Below, piece by piece: positions 1 through 9,076 of a stretch of DNA of 64,000 nt (within the stretch, counting starts at the first letter, position 1; each line of letters begins with the position of its first letter). The position numbers were made by a program, and so were the translations under genes. Source of the stretch: Mycobacterium senriense. GTDB lineage: Bacteria; Actinomycetota; Actinomycetes; Mycobacteriales; Mycobacteriaceae. The stretch spans positions 2,604,001 through 2,668,000 of the forward strand of contig NZ_AP024828.1 of the NCBI RefSeq assembly GCF_019668465.1, given 5' to 3'. The notes beneath the pieces were generated by a model that did not search any database, was not told the origin of the DNA, and worked only from the letters and a program-made list of their open reading frames with translations.

Positions 1-188
1 CCACCTTCGACCTCACCCTGCGCCGCCTTGGTGAAACGTTCTTCACCACGGCGTATTTCGACCCGAATATGGCCCACATGAACGAGATCCTCAACCCGCC
101 CGACTTCTTGACCGGCGAGATGGCCAACCTGTCCGGACAGGCGGCCGATCCGTTCAAGATCCCGCCCGGCACGGCTTCAGGACAGTAG
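1..188 (+). CDS. mce4E: Mce4E lipoprotein, C-terminal end only
   Basis: The window opens inside a reading frame (codons from base 3) that ends in TAG at 186-188, giving about 61 residues. It lies 13 bases before mce4F, where the Mce E-subunit lipoprotein (LprN in M. tuberculosis) always sits. Mce E proteins are substrate-binding subunits of the Mce4 sterol importer, anchored outside the membrane. The visible tail (ending PPGTASGQ) carries no diagnostic motif, so the call rests on operon position and reading frame. The lipobox and MlaD domain would be upstream of the window. Confidence 0.75.
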   Translation, partial: TFDLTLRRLGETFFTTAYFDPNMAHMNEILNPPDFLTGEMANLSGQAADPFKIPPGTASGQ

Positions 189-201
189 GGGGCGGGCGCA
201 G

Positions 202-1929
202 ATGCACGACAGACTGACCAAGATCCAGCTGGCGATCTTCGCCGTGATCACGGCCATCACCCTGACCGTGATGGGGATCTTCTATCTGCGGCTGCCCGCG
301 ACGTTCGGTATCGGAACCTACGGCGTCAGCGCCGATTTCGTCGCCGGCGGGGGCCTGTACAAGAACGCCAACGTCACCTACCGCGGCGTCGCCGTGGGCC
401 GCGTCGAGTCGGTGGGCCTGAGCCCGAACGGCGTCATCGCCGACATGCGGCTGAACAGCGGCACCGCCATCCCGTCGAACGTCACCGCCACCGTCAAGAG
501 TGTGTCGGCGGTCGGCGAGCAGTACATCGACCTCGTGCCCCCGAGCTCGCCGGCATCGACGAAGTTGACCAACGGATCCCGCATCCAGCGGCAGAACACC
601 CGGATCGGCCAGGACGTCGCCGACCTGTTGAAGCGCTCGGAAACCTTGGTCAACAGCCTCGGTGACACCCGGCTGCGCGAGCTGCTGCACGAGACCTTCA
701 TCGCGGCAAACGGTTCCGGCCCGGAGATGGCCCGGCTCTACGAGTCCGCCCGGCTGCTGGTGGACGAGGCCAACGCCAACTATCCGCAAGTCTCGCAATT
801 GATCGACCAGGCGGGCCCGTTCCTGCAGGCCCAGATTCGCGCCGGCGGCGACATCAAGTCGCTGTCCGACGGGCTGGCGCGGTTCACCTCGGAGGTGCGT
901 CAGGCGGACCCGCAGCTTCGCGACACGCTGGCCACGGCCCCGGGCGCCACCGACGAGGCCAGTACGGCGTTCTCCGGCATCCGCCCCTCGTTCCCGGCCC
1001 TGGCCGCCAGCCTGGCCAACCTCGGCCGGGTCGGCGTGATCTACCACAAGTCGATCGAGCAGCTGCTGGTCGTCCTGCCGGCGCTGTTCGCCGCCATCAC
1101 CACCGCCGCGGGCGGTGGGCCCCAGGATGAGGGCGCCAAGCTGGACTTCAAGCTCGACCTCAACGACCCGCCGCCGTGCGCCGTCGGCTTCCTGCCGCCG
1201 CCATTGATGCGGACCCCGGCCGACGAGACGGTGCGCGAGCTGCCGAAGGACATGTACTGCAAGACCGCGCAGAACGATCCGAGTACCGTGCGCGGCGCCC
1301 GCAACTACCCGTGCCAGGAGTTCCCCGGCAAGCGCGCCCCGACGGTCCAGCTGTGCCGCGACCCGAAGGGCTACGTCCCGGTCGGGCGCAACCCGTGGCG
1401 TGGCCCGCCGGTGCCGTACGACACCCCGGTCACCAATGGGTTGAACACCTTGCCGCCCAACAAGTTTCCATATATCCCGCCGGGCGCCGAGCCGGATCCG
1501 GGCACAGCCATGGTCGGGCCGCCGCCCCCGGGCGTGGTGCCTGGGCCGGGCCCGTTGCCCAACAAGCAGCCGGCCTTCGACCCGCCGCCGCCCAACGACA
1601 ACGGGCCGCCGCCGCCGTTCACGTCGTGGCAGCCGCCCGGGGTACCCCCGGTGCCGCCTCAGCTCCCGTATCCGAAGTGGCTGCCCCCGCCGGCACCGCC
1701 GGAGGGCATCAACCCGCCGCCTGCGGGCCCGGGTCCGGAGAAGCCGTGGGGTCCGCCGCCCGGAGGGCAGCCGCAGGCCAGCGGCCCGCCGGCGTATGCG
1801 ACCTACGACCAAAAGACCGGCGCGTTTGTCGATCCGGCCGGTGGCACTGGTATCTTCGCGGCCGGCGCCACCGGTACCTCCGGCGCCGAGAACTGGGTGG
1901 ACCTCATGCTTGATCCAAGGCCGATGTAA
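202..1929 (+). CDS. mce4F: Mce4F, substrate-binding subunit of the Mce4 cholesterol importer
   Basis: This 575-residue protein starts at ATG 202 and has one N-terminal membrane anchor (about residues 9-30). An MlaD/Mce domain follows (about 38-115, with YGVSADFVAGGGLYKNANV and the VGRVESVGL turn), then the Mce helical region. The last 200 residues are strongly proline-rich, typical of Mce F subunits. Mce4 imports cholesterol across the mycobacterial envelope together with YrbE4A/B and MceG. The stop codon overlaps the next start (TAATG), so translation of the downstream Mce-associated protein is probably coupled. In other mycobacteria the operon is repressed by KstR, but its promoter is outside the window. 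Confidence 0.93.
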   Translation: MHDRLTKIQLAIFAVITAITLTVMGIFYLRLPATFGIGTYGVSADFVAGGGLYKNANVTYRGVAVGRVESVGLSPNGVIADMRLNSGTAIPSNVTATVKSVSAVGEQYIDLVPPSSPASTKLTNGSRIQRQNTRIGQDVADLLKRSETLVNSLGDTRLRELLHETFIAANGSGPEMARLYESARLLVDEANANYPQVSQLIDQAGPFLQAQIRAGGDIKSLSDGLARFTSEVRQADPQLRDTLATAPGATDEASTAFSGIRPSFPALAASLANLGRVGVIYHKSIEQLLVVLPALFAAITTAAGGGPQDEGAKLDFKLDLNDPPPCAVGFLPPPLMRTPADETVRELPKDMYCKTAQNDPSTVRGARNYPCQEFPGKRAPTVQLCRDPKGYVPVGRNPWRGPPVPYDTPVTNGLNTLPPNKFPYIPPGAEPDPGTAMVGPPPPGVVPGPGPLPNKQPAFDPPPPNDNGPPPPFTSWQPPGVPPVPPQLPYPKWLPPPAPPEGINPPPAGPGPEKPWGPPPGGQPQASGPPAYATYDQKTGAFVDPAGGTGIFAAGATGTSGAENWVDLMLDPRPM

Positions 1930-2636
1930 TGGACCCTGCCGTGGCAGACGAACCAAAGACCACGCCGCGGGTTCGTCGACGAGCTTCGCGTGCGGCGGGC
2001 CCGGCCAAGGGTGACCCGGCCCGGGACGTCACGGTCGAGACCGAGGCGCCGGGCGCGCCCAAGCCGCCGGCGAAACCCGTCAAGGCCTTCAAGTCGATCA
2101 AGCCGCCACCACGACGGCGGCCGCACCGCGCCCTGGTCGCGTGGATTTCCTTCGCCGCGGCACTGTTGGCGGTCGGGGCGGTGGCCGGTTGTGTGGCCGC
2201 GCTGCTCATCCAGCAGCGTCACGCGACCGCGGCGCAGGCGCGCGATCAGCGTTTCGTGGACACCGCCACGCAGACGGTGGTCAACATGTTCAGCTACAAG
2301 CAGGACAACATCGACGAGAGCGTGAACCGCTTCGTCAACGGCACCAGCGGTCCGCTGCGCGGCATGCTCGGCGCCAACAACAACGTCGAGAACCTCAAAG
2401 GCCTGTTCCGCTCCACGAATGCGACATCGGAAGCCGTCATCAACGGCGCCGCACTGGAAGGCATTGACGCCGTTAGCGATAACGCGTCGGTCTTGGTCTC
2501 GGTTCGCGTCACCGTCGCCGATATCGACGGGGTCAACAAGCCGTCCATGCCTTATCGGTTGCGCGTCATCGTGCACGAAGACGACGCCGGGAAGATGACC
2601 GGCTACGACCTGAAATATCCAGACGGGGGTAATTGA
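1929..2636 (+). CDS. Mce4-associated membrane protein (first of two)
   Basis: A 235-residue protein starts at the ATG that overlaps the mce4F stop codon. The N-terminal 65 residues are cytoplasmic, basic and proline-rich. One membrane helix follows at about 70-95, and the C-terminal domain (110-235) should face outward. This is the layout of Mce-associated (Mas) proteins, which stabilise Mce complexes, and the position matches H37Rv Rv3493c. It ends in TGATG with the next gene, indicating one operon. No catalytic motif is visible. Confidence 0.85.
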   Translation: MDPAVADEPKTTPRVRRRASRAAGPAKGDPARDVTVETEAPGAPKPPAKPVKAFKSIKPPPRRRPHRALVAWISFAAALLAVGAVAGCVAALLIQQRHATAAQARDQRFVDTATQTVVNMFSYKQDNIDESVNRFVNGTSGPLRGMLGANNNVENLKGLFRSTNATSEAVINGAALEGIDAVSDNASVLVSVRVTVADIDGVNKPSMPYRLRVIVHEDDAGKMTGYDLKYPDGGN

Positions 2637-3127
2637 TGCGATGGCGGCGTTGGCTGCTGGTCGTCGCGGGTTGCCTCGTTACCGTGGCGTTCGTCGCGTT
2701 GTCCGCGGTGGCCGGCTGGATGTACTGGGACCGGGTGCAGACCCGTGGCGAGCAGGCGGCGCGTGCGGTGCTGCCCGGGTTGGCGGCTAAGGAGATTCCC
2801 GAGGTCTTCGCGTACGACTACCAAACCGTCGAGCGGAGCCTGTCGGCGGCGTACCCGTTGTTGACCCCCGACTATCGCGCCGAGTTCCAGAAGAGCGCCA
2901 ACAACCAGATCATCCCCGAGGCCAAAAAGCGCGAAGTGGTCGTGCAGGCCAATGTCGTTGGCGTGGGGGTGATGTCGGCCAAGCGGGAATCGGCGTCGGT
3001 GATGGTCTTCATGAACCGGACCGTGACGGACAAGTCACGCCAGCCGCTGTATGACGGCAGCCGGTTGCGGGTCGACTTCAAGAAGGTCGGCAAGCAGTGG
3101 CTGATCGCCTACATCACGCCGATCTGA
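2636..3127 (+). CDS. Mce4-associated membrane protein (second of two)
   Basis: This 163-residue protein begins at ATG 2636, which overlaps the preceding TGA (TGATG). A TTG three bases upstream would be in frame but is unlikely. A short positive N-terminus (MRWRRW) precedes one transmembrane helix (about 7-30), and the rest is an extracytoplasmic NTF2-like Mas domain ending in WLIAYITPI. Order and size match H37Rv Rv3492c at the 3' end of the mce4 operon. It is expected to support Mce4 complex stability and has no enzyme signature. Confidence 0.85.
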   Translation: MRWRRWLLVVAGCLVTVAFVALSAVAGWMYWDRVQTRGEQAARAVLPGLAAKEIPEVFAYDYQTVERSLSAAYPLLTPDYRAEFQKSANNQIIPEAKKREVVVQANVVGVGVMSAKRESASVMVFMNRTVTDKSRQPLYDGSRLRVDFKKVGKQWLIAYITPI

Positions 3128-3143
3128 TCGCGCCGGTCGACGT

Positions 3144-3722
3144 TCAGTAGCACATCGCAATGCCGTTGCAGTACAACGGGTAACGGTTGATCGGGCTGGG
3201 TGGCGGACCGATCATCGCCAGCGAGAACGGTTCCTTCTTCATCCCCGGCTGCATCCCGCACACGGCGCCGTGCAGCGTGGTGTGGGTGCCGCTCATCGTC
3301 TCGTCGCTGAAGGCGAAGGTTTCGGTGGAGGGTGCGGTGCCGCCGCCCGGGCAGGCGACACCGTCGGCCTTGTCGACTTTGAAGGTCCACAGCATGCTGG
3401 ACATCCGGGCCCGGCCGCTGTAGTTCTGCTGCTTGTCCGCGGCGCTGATCTGCTCGGGTGTCGAACTCACGATGTTCAACGCGCAGTTCATGGCGAACAC
3501 GATCGGGTCGTTGTAGTCGTTCATGTTCCGGGTGCCCGAGGGCTGATCACAGAGCGCCGAGATGGTCCAGGTAACCCCGGACACGCCCGCCTCGTTGAAG
3601 TTGTAGGTGCCGTCGGCCGGTGGTCCGAGCGCCTTGGCCGGTTCGCCGGACTGCAGCGCGATTCCGACCGCGACGGCCGTGCAGATGCCGGCGCCCGCGG
3701 CCATGCCGTGACGGAGCTTCAT
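3144..3722 (-). CDS. Secreted hypothetical protein (Rv3491-like)
   Basis: The 192-residue product has a signal sequence (basic start MKLRHG, hydrophobic to about residue 22, likely cleavage before GEPAKA or after AKA) and six cysteines in the mature part, so it is probably secreted and disulfide-bonded. Size and position between the mce4 operon and otsA match H37Rv Rv3491, whose function I do not know. It converges on the mce4 operon with a 16-base gap, and otsA lies upstream on the same strand. The AGGAG just before the ATG is a good ribosome site. Confidence 0.85.
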   Translation of the reverse strand: MKLRHGMAAGAGICTAVAVGIALQSGEPAKALGPPADGTYNFNEAGVSGVTWTISALCDQPSGTRNMNDYNDPIVFAMNCALNIVSSTPEQISAADKQQNYSGRARMSSMLWTFKVDKADGVACPGGGTAPSTETFAFSDETMSGTHTTLHGAVCGMQPGMKKEPFSLAMIGPPPSPINRYPLYCNGIAMCY

Positions 3723-3806
3723 CTGATACTCCTCCCTCGCGTGCGACGCTGCACCTGAGTATCACAGCGTTCGGGCGTCAACACCATGGGGTCTTGCCCG
3801 CGTGAG

Positions 3807-5288
3807 CTATTCGGCGTCACCGGGTCGCGATTCGGCGAGCGCATCGAGGAACGACCGGGCCCAGCGGTCGACGTCGTGCGCGAGGACCTGGCGGCGCAGT
3901 GACCGCATCCGGCGCCGTCCGTCCTCGGTGGATTGGTTCAGCGCGGCCTCGATCGTGTCCTTGACGCCTTCGAGGTCGTGCGGGTTGACCAGATACGCCT
4001 GCCGGAGTTCGGCGGCGGCGCCGGTGAATTCGGACAGGACAAGCGCGCCGCCGAGATCGCTGCGGCAGGCGACATACTCCTTGGCGACCAGGTTCATCCC
4101 GTCGCGCAGCGGGGTGACCAGCATGACGTCGGCGGCGACGAAGAACGCGATGAGTTCGTCGCGGGGGACCGGCCGGTGCAGGTAGTGCACCACCGCGTGC
4201 CCGACTTCGGCGTACTCGCCGTTGATGTGGCCGACCTGGCGTTCAATGTCGTTGCGCAGCTGCTGATAACTGTCCACCCGTTCGCGGCTGGGTGTCGCCA
4301 GCTGGACCAGCACCGTGTCGTCGCGTTTGACCCGCCCCTCCGCGAGCAGTTCCGAAAACGCTTTCAGCCGAACGTCGATGCCCTTGGTGTAATCGAGCCG
4401 GTCGACGCCGAGCAGCACCTTGCGCGGGTTGCCCAGCTCGGCCCGGATCTCGCGGGCGCGGCGCTTGATGTCGCGATGCCGGGCGGCCTGGTCCAGCGAG
4501 CTGGAGTCGATGGAGATGGGAAAGGCGCCCACCCGAACCACGCGGGACTGGAGCTCGACCTCGCCGTACCGCGACCGCACTCCCACCGCCCCGCGCGAGG
4601 TGTTGGCGCCGATCAGCCGTCGGGCAAGGAACAGGAAGTTCTGTGCGCCGCCGGCCAGATGGAAGCCGACCAGGTCGGCGCCGAGCAGGCCCTCGACGAT
4701 CTCGGTGCGCCACGGCAATTGCATGAACAGCTCGACCGGCGGGAAAGGGATGTGCAGGAAGAAGCCGATGGTCAGGTCGGGCCGCAGTTCGCGCAGCATC
4801 TTGGGGACTAACTGCAGCTGGTAGTCCTGCACCCAGACCGTCGCGCCTTTTGCGGCGGCGCGGGAGGTGGCTTCGGCGAAGCGGCGGTTGACGGCGACGT
4901 AGCGCTCCCACCATTCGCGGTGGTACATCGGCTTGACGATGACGTCGTGGTACAGCGGCCACAGCGTGGCGTTCGAGAAACCCTCGTAGTACTCGGCGAC
5001 GTCGTCGGCGCTCAGCTTGACCGGCCGGAGCTCCAGGTCGTCCTGAACGATGGGATCGTCCTCGTGGTCGGTGTCCTCGTCGACGGTCCCGGGCCAGCCG
5101 ACCCACGCCCCGCGCTGGCGACGCAGCAGCGGCTCGAGGGCCGTGACCAGTCCGCCCGGGCTGCGTTTCCACGCGGTGGTGCCATCGGGGAGGCGCTCCT
5201 GATCGACCGGCAGCCGGTTGGCAACCACGACGAAGTCGGAATTTCCGAAGCCGGCGGCCGTCGAGCCTCGCCCTCCCCCGGGAGACAT
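3807..5288 (-). CDS. otsA: Trehalose-6-phosphate synthase OtsA
   Basis: The 493-residue GT20 enzyme transfers glucose from a nucleotide sugar to glucose-6-phosphate. This is the first step of the OtsAB trehalose pathway that feeds trehalose mycolates and osmoprotection. Family motifs are clear: VVANRLPV near residue 21, the W/GW block near 65, [19 protein letters not shown] near 155, [20 protein letters not shown] near 290, and the [17 protein letters not shown] loop near 395. Length and sequence agree with mycobacterial OtsA. The start codon directly abuts the stop of the small upstream gene, so the two are probably co-transcribed. Confidence 0.97.
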   Translation of the reverse strand: MSPGGGRGSTAAGFGNSDFVVVANRLPVDQERLPDGTTAWKRSPGGLVTALEPLLRRQRGAWVGWPGTVDEDTDHEDDPIVQDDLELRPVKLSADDVAEYYEGFSNATLWPLYHDVIVKPMYHREWWERYVAVNRRFAEATSRAAAKGATVWVQDYQLQLVPKMLRELRPDLTIGFFLHIPFPPVELFMQLPWRTEIVEGLLGADLVGFHLAGGAQNFLFLARRLIGANTSRGAVGVRSRYGEVELQSRVVRVGAFPISIDSSSLDQAARHRDIKRRAREIRAELGNPRKVLLGVDRLDYTKGIDVRLKAFSELLAEGRVKRDDTVLVQLATPSRERVDSYQQLRNDIERQVGHINGEYAEVGHAVVHYLHRPVPRDELIAFFVAADVMLVTPLRDGMNLVAKEYVACRSDLGGALVLSEFTGAAAELRQAYLVNPHDLEGVKDTIEAALNQSTEDGRRRMRSLRRQVLAHDVDRWARSFLDALAESRPGDAE

Positions 5289-5453
5289 TTACGCGTCGAG
5301 TTTCGCCGGCCCGATGCCCAGCATGGACAGAAACACCCGGCACTCGTCGGCGTCGGTGGCGTACGCCGCGACGACCCGCCTGGCCTGGCTCGCAGTGTCG
5401 TCGGCCACCGGCTCGACGTCGCCGATTTCGCCAGGATCAGATTTTGTAGGCAT
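5289..5453 (-). CDS. Small conserved protein upstream of otsA
   Basis: A 54-residue frame (starting MPTKSDPGEIGDVE, ending MLGIGPAKLDA) runs from ATG at 5453 to TAA at 5291-5289, immediately before the otsA start with no gap. It is acidic and soluble with no membrane helix. A gene of this size sits at this place in H37Rv (Rv3489), which supports it being real. The abutting stop and start suggest translational coupling with otsA. Function is unknown. Confidence 0.7.
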   Translation of the reverse strand: MPTKSDPGEIGDVEPVADDTASQARRVVAAYATDADECRVFLSMLGIGPAKLDA

Positions 5454-5524
5454 GACTTAACTGTAGGCGACGCCTGCGAGTGGTCGCAGGCCGTCTCACC
5501 AGCTAACGGGGTCTCGCCGCAGTT

Positions 5525-6298
5525 ATGGCTGGTTTGCAAGGATTCGCCGCGCCGCTCGCGAAGACGCGATCGCCCGTCGCCGCGGTGATGCAGGATAAGC
5601 AGGTGGCCGATCGGGACGCCCGTAACGACGTGGTGTTCGAGTTCGTCGATGTCGTCGTGGAACGGCAGGGAGTGCGCGCTCTGGACGGGCTGACCGTCGC
5701 CGTTCCGGGGCACGGTGTCACGGCGGTGTTCGGGCCGTCGGGCTCGGGCAAATCGACCCTGCTCCGGCTGTGCAACCGGCTGGAGCTGCCGACGAGCGGA
5801 CGAGTCGCTTTCTACGGGTCGGACATCGCCGGGCTCGACCCGCTGTGGCTGCGGCGCCGGGTGGGCATGTGTTTTCAGCGCCCGACGCCATTTCCCGGCA
5901 CGGTCGCCGACAACCTGCGGGCTGCCGATCCCGATGCGTCCGACGCGCGGATGCACGAAACGCTGGCCCGCGTCGCGCTGACCGGATCGTGGTTGGACCG
6001 CGACGTGGCCGCCCTCTCGGGTGGCGAGGCGCAACGCGTATGCCTGGCCCGCACCCTGATGGCACAACCCCAGGTGCTGCTGCTGGACGAACCCACCTCC
6101 GCCGTCGACACCGAGGCTGCCGAGGTCATCGAGCGCGCGGTGCGCGAACTGGCCGCCGACGGCATTCCCGCCCTGTGGGTCACCCATAACTCGGCGCAGG
6201 TGGGACGGGCGGCCGACCGGGTCCTGCGCCTGGAGTCCGGCTGCAGCCTGGGCCTGGGCAGGGTCGCCTCCAGGCCCGGCGACGGCTCGGTGGCGTGA
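5525..6298 (+). CDS. FetA-like ABC transporter ATP-binding protein
   Basis: The 257-residue ATPase has Walker A (GPSGSGKST, residues 70-78), a Q-loop, the ABC signature LSGGEAQRV near 160, Walker B VLLLDEPT near 184 and the switch histidine in VTHN. The domain proper begins near residue 37, so a start at GTG 5585 or ATG 5588 is also possible. Its stop overlaps the next start (TGATG) of a FetB/UPF0014 permease, as in the E. coli FetAB (YbbL/YbbM) iron exporter. Metal export is inferred from this pairing; the substrate is not shown by the sequence. Confidence 0.85.
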   Translation: MAGLQGFAAPLAKTRSPVAAVMQDKQVADRDARNDVVFEFVDVVVERQGVRALDGLTVAVPGHGVTAVFGPSGSGKSTLLRLCNRLELPTSGRVAFYGSDIAGLDPLWLRRRVGMCFQRPTPFPGTVADNLRAADPDASDARMHETLARVALTGSWLDRDVAALSGGEAQRVCLARTLMAQPQVLLLDEPTSAVDTEAAEVIERAVRELAADGIPALWVTHNSAQVGRAADRVLRLESGCSLGLGRVASRPGDGSVA

Positions 6299-7086
6299 TG
6301 AACGGTCAAGTCGGTTGGGTGGGCCTGGCGACGTCGCTGATCCTGGTGGCGTTCGCGGCGGGGATCTCGCTGTGGCGGCGGCTGGGTTTGGAGCGGCAGC
6401 TGCTGTGGGCCGCGGGCCGCGCGCTGGTGCAGCTGCTGCTCGTGGGCGGCGCGCTGACGCTGCTGTTCGAGCCGGGCCGGTCGCTGTGGTGGTCGTGGGC
6501 GTGGGTCGCCGGAATGGTGGCCTACGCGGGGGATGTAGCCCGGCGCAGGGCGCCGGAGGTGCCGCGGTTTGCGCCGCTGGCCGTGGCCGCGTTCGCCGGC
6601 GCGGCCGTGGTGACGCTGGGAGTGATCTTCGGCCTGCGGGTTTTCCCGCTGCAGGGGCGCACGCTCGTGCCGGTCGCCGGGATGATGATCGGCAATTCGA
6701 TGACCGCCATGGTGCTGGTGGCCCGGCGGTTGGTCGACGAGCTGCGCGACAAACGCGACGAGGTCGAGGCACGCCTCGCGCTGGGGCAACCGTCGAGGCA
6801 GGCCGCGGCACCGTACCTGCGAATCGCCTTGCGCTCGGCGATATCTCCGCAGATCGAGACCACCAAGGCCACCGGCCTGGTGTTCCTGCCGGGAGCCATG
6901 ACCGGCCTCATCCTCGCCGGGGTGCCGCCGTTGCAGGCCGTGCTGGTGCAGGCCGTGGTGATGTTCTTGATCCTGGGTTCGGTCGCCGCCACCACCGTGG
7001 TCGTCGCGATGGGCATCGTCCGGCTGGTGTTCACCCGTGACCATCGGCTGCTGGCGCTGGGCCGGCGGCCCGAGACCGCCGGGTGA
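6298..7086 (+). CDS. FetB/UPF0014-family ABC permease
   Basis: This 262-residue membrane protein has about seven hydrophobic helices and the family blocks GMMIGNSMTAMVLVARRL (about 127-144), TKATGLVFLPGAMTGLILAG (about 195-214) and Q-A-V-V-M-F after the following loop. It is the membrane partner of the ATPase it overlaps. In E. coli FetB exports iron and limits oxidative damage, but the metal here is not evident. ATG 6298 in the TGATG overlap is preferred over the GTG three bases earlier. Confidence 0.87.
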   Translation: MNGQVGWVGLATSLILVAFAAGISLWRRLGLERQLLWAAGRALVQLLLVGGALTLLFEPGRSLWWSWAWVAGMVAYAGDVARRRAPEVPRFAPLAVAAFAGAAVVTLGVIFGLRVFPLQGRTLVPVAGMMIGNSMTAMVLVARRLVDELRDKRDEVEARLALGQPSRQAAAPYLRIALRSAISPQIETTKATGLVFLPGAMTGLILAGVPPLQAVLVQAVVMFLILGSVAATTVVVAMGIVRLVFTRDHRLLALGRRPETAG

Positions 7087-7195
7087 GAACGCATGGCCGG
7101 CGGCGCAGGCAGCGATCACCCCAGCGCGTGCGCGGTTACACACTGGCCGTAATCTGTAAACAAGGCCAATTCAACGGACGAACGAGGTGGGCGGA

Positions 7196-8131
7196 ATGAC
7201 AGTCTCCGAGCAAGCCGACGCCGGGGCGGCCGAAGCCAACGCCCCGGAACTGGTGGCCTATGAAACCCTCGACGAGGGCCGCATCGCCCGGATCTGGCTG
7301 AACCGGCCCGAAGCCCACAACGCGCAGAGTCGCGGCCTGCTGGTCCAGCTTGACGAGGCGTTCGGCCGGGCCGAGGCCGACGACACGGTTCGCGTGGTGA
7401 TCCTCGCGGCCCGCGGCAGGAACTTCTCCGCCGGCCACGACCTGGGCTCCGAGCAGGCGCTGGCCGAGCGCGCACCGGGGCCTGGGCAGCATCCGAGCTT
7501 CCGTTCGCGCGGGGCCACGCTCGAGCCGATCATGGAGAAGCTGTACCACCAGGAGTGGCACTATTTCTTCGAAAACACTTGCCGCTGGCGCGATCTGCGC
7601 AAGATCACCATCGCTCAGGTGCAGGGCAACGCGATCTCGGCCGGCTTGATGCTGATCTGGGCCTGCGACCTGATCGTCGCGGCCGACAATGCGAAGTTCA
7701 GCGACGTCGTCGCGGTCCGGTTGGGCATGCCGGGTGTCGAATACTATGCCCACCCTTGGGAATTCGGGCCGCGTAAGGCCAAAGAACTACTGCTGACCGG
7801 GGATTCGATCGACGCGGACGAGGCGCACCGGCTGGGCATGGTGTCGAAGGTTTTCCCGGTCGACGAATTAGAGGACAAGACACTCGAATTCGCGCGACGC
7901 ATCGCCGAGCGGCCCACGATGGCCTCGCTGCTCATCAAGGATTCGGTCAATGCCGCGTCCGACGCGATGGGCTACACCGAGGCGCTGCGGCACGCGTTCC
8001 ACGTGCACCTGCTGGGGCATGCCCACTGGGCGGCGTTCAACGAAAACCGGTGGCCGGTTGGCCAGCCTCCGCACGTCGAGGATTGGCGTGACGCGAAGCC
8101 GACGAAGGTGGCGCGCCGCGACACGCCCTAG
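7196..8131 (+). CDS. Enoyl-CoA hydratase/isomerase (crotonase) family protein
   Basis: The product is about 311 residues from ATG 7196, which follows an AGGTGGGCGGA ribosome site; GTG 7187 is an in-frame alternative. Crotonase blocks are present: RIWLNRPEAHNAQ, the oxyanion strand ARGRNFSAGHDLGS, and VQGNAISAGLMLIWACDLIVAAD, where classical hydratases have a GGG motif. A glutamate lies in GVEYYAHPWEFG. It is longer than typical hydratases, with an extra mid-protein segment. Acyl-CoA substrate and exact reaction cannot be assigned, though nearby SDR genes suggest lipid or steroid catabolism. Confidence 0.88.
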   Translation: MTVSEQADAGAAEANAPELVAYETLDEGRIARIWLNRPEAHNAQSRGLLVQLDEAFGRAEADDTVRVVILAARGRNFSAGHDLGSEQALAERAPGPGQHPSFRSRGATLEPIMEKLYHQEWHYFFENTCRWRDLRKITIAQVQGNAISAGLMLIWACDLIVAADNAKFSDVVAVRLGMPGVEYYAHPWEFGPRKAKELLLTGDSIDADEAHRLGMVSKVFPVDELEDKTLEFARRIAERPTMASLLIKDSVNAASDAMGYTEALRHAFHVHLLGHAHWAAFNENRWPVGQPPHVEDWRDAKPTKVARRDTP

Positions 8132-8201
8132 CGCCGCGGCGCAAAGGCGTAACGAGACCGGGGGTAGCGATATTCGCCCCGGGGGGAGATGCTTCGATAG
8201 C

Positions 8202-8215
8202 TAGAACTTGTTCCA
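8202..8215. promoter_or_regulatory. Candidate KstR operator
   Basis: TAGAACTTGTTCCA fits the published KstR consensus TNNAACNNGTTNNA at every fixed position. It lies 17 bases before the preferred GTG start of the SDR gene, where KstR boxes often overlap the promoter. KstR represses cholesterol-catabolic genes, including mce4. A match to eight fixed positions can occur by chance, but location and pathway context favour it. Confidence 0.55.
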
Positions 8216-8232
8216 GTTTGAAAGGGCCTCGC

Positions 8233-9063
8233 GTGCAGCTTTCGTTCGAAGACCGGACCTATCTGATCACCGGCGGCGGCAGCGGGATCGGCAAGGGCGT
8301 GGCCGCCGGGCTGGTCGCGGCCGGCGCCTCCGTCATGATCATCGGCCGTAACGCCGATCGGCTCGCGGGGGCCGTCGAGGAGATCGAAGCCCTCCCCGGC
8401 GACGGCTCCATTCGTTACGAGCCCGCCGACATCACCAACGAAGACGAGGCGGCGCGCGCCGTCGACGCCGTGACGGCCTGGCATGGCCGGCTGCACGGCG
8501 TGGTGCACTGCGCCGGCGGATCGGAGACCATCGGACCGATCACCCAGATCGACTCGGAGTTGTGGCGGCAGACCATCGACCTCAATGTCAACGGAACCAT
8601 GTACGTGCTCAAGCACTCCGCGCGCGAACTGGTGCGCGGTGGCGGCGGATCGTTCGTCGGCATCTCGTCGATCGCGGCCAGCAACACCCACCGCTGGTTC
8701 GGCGCCTACGGCGTCGGCAAATCGGCGCTGGACCACCTGATGCAGTTGGCCGCCGACGAGCTCGGAGCGTCGTGGGTGCGGGTCAACAGCATTCGCCCGG
8801 GCCTGATCCGCACCGAGCTGGTGGCCCCCATCCTCGATTCGCCCGAGCTGAGCGCGGACTACCGGGCCATTACGCCGCTGCCCCGACCGGGCGAGGTCGA
8901 AGACGTCGCGAATGTGGCGATGTTTTTGCTCAGCGATGCGTCCAGCTACGTGACCGGCCAGATCATCAACGTCGACGGGGGGGTGCTGTTGCGTCGCGGC
9001 CCGGATTTCTCGGCGATGCTGGAACCGGCCTTCGGCGCCGACGCGCTACGCGGAGTGGTCTAG
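8233..9063 (+). CDS. SDR-family oxidoreductase (possible steroid/fatty acyl dehydrogenase)
   Basis: From GTG 8233 (AAAGGG ribosome site 7 bases upstream) the protein has 276 residues; TTG 8218 would add five. It is a classical SDR: cofactor loop TGGGSGIGKG near residue 13, NVNG strand, serine in GISSIAAS, catalytic Y-x-x-x-K in YGVGKSALDH, and C-terminal GQIINVDGG. The sequence is typical of 2,4-dienoyl-CoA or hydroxysteroid dehydrogenases, but substrate is undetermined. A KstR-like box precedes it and a second SDR follows after 13 bases, so the two probably form a small operon. Confidence 0.9.
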   Translation: MQLSFEDRTYLITGGGSGIGKGVAAGLVAAGASVMIIGRNADRLAGAVEEIEALPGDGSIRYEPADITNEDEAARAVDAVTAWHGRLHGVVHCAGGSETIGPITQIDSELWRQTIDLNVNGTMYVLKHSARELVRGGGGSFVGISSIAASNTHRWFGAYGVGKSALDHLMQLAADELGASWVRVNSIRPGLIRTELVAPILDSPELSADYRAITPLPRPGEVEDVANVAMFLLSDASSYVTGQIINVDGGVLLRRGPDFSAMLEPAFGADALRGVV

Positions 9064-9076
9064 TCGGGAGGATCAA

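Noticed and set aside
154..1956. 600-codon open frame on the minus strand opposite mce4F
   Set aside because: Arg/Gly-rich, no domain. It is the antisense shadow of a high-GC gene whose plus-strand product is clearly Mce4F.
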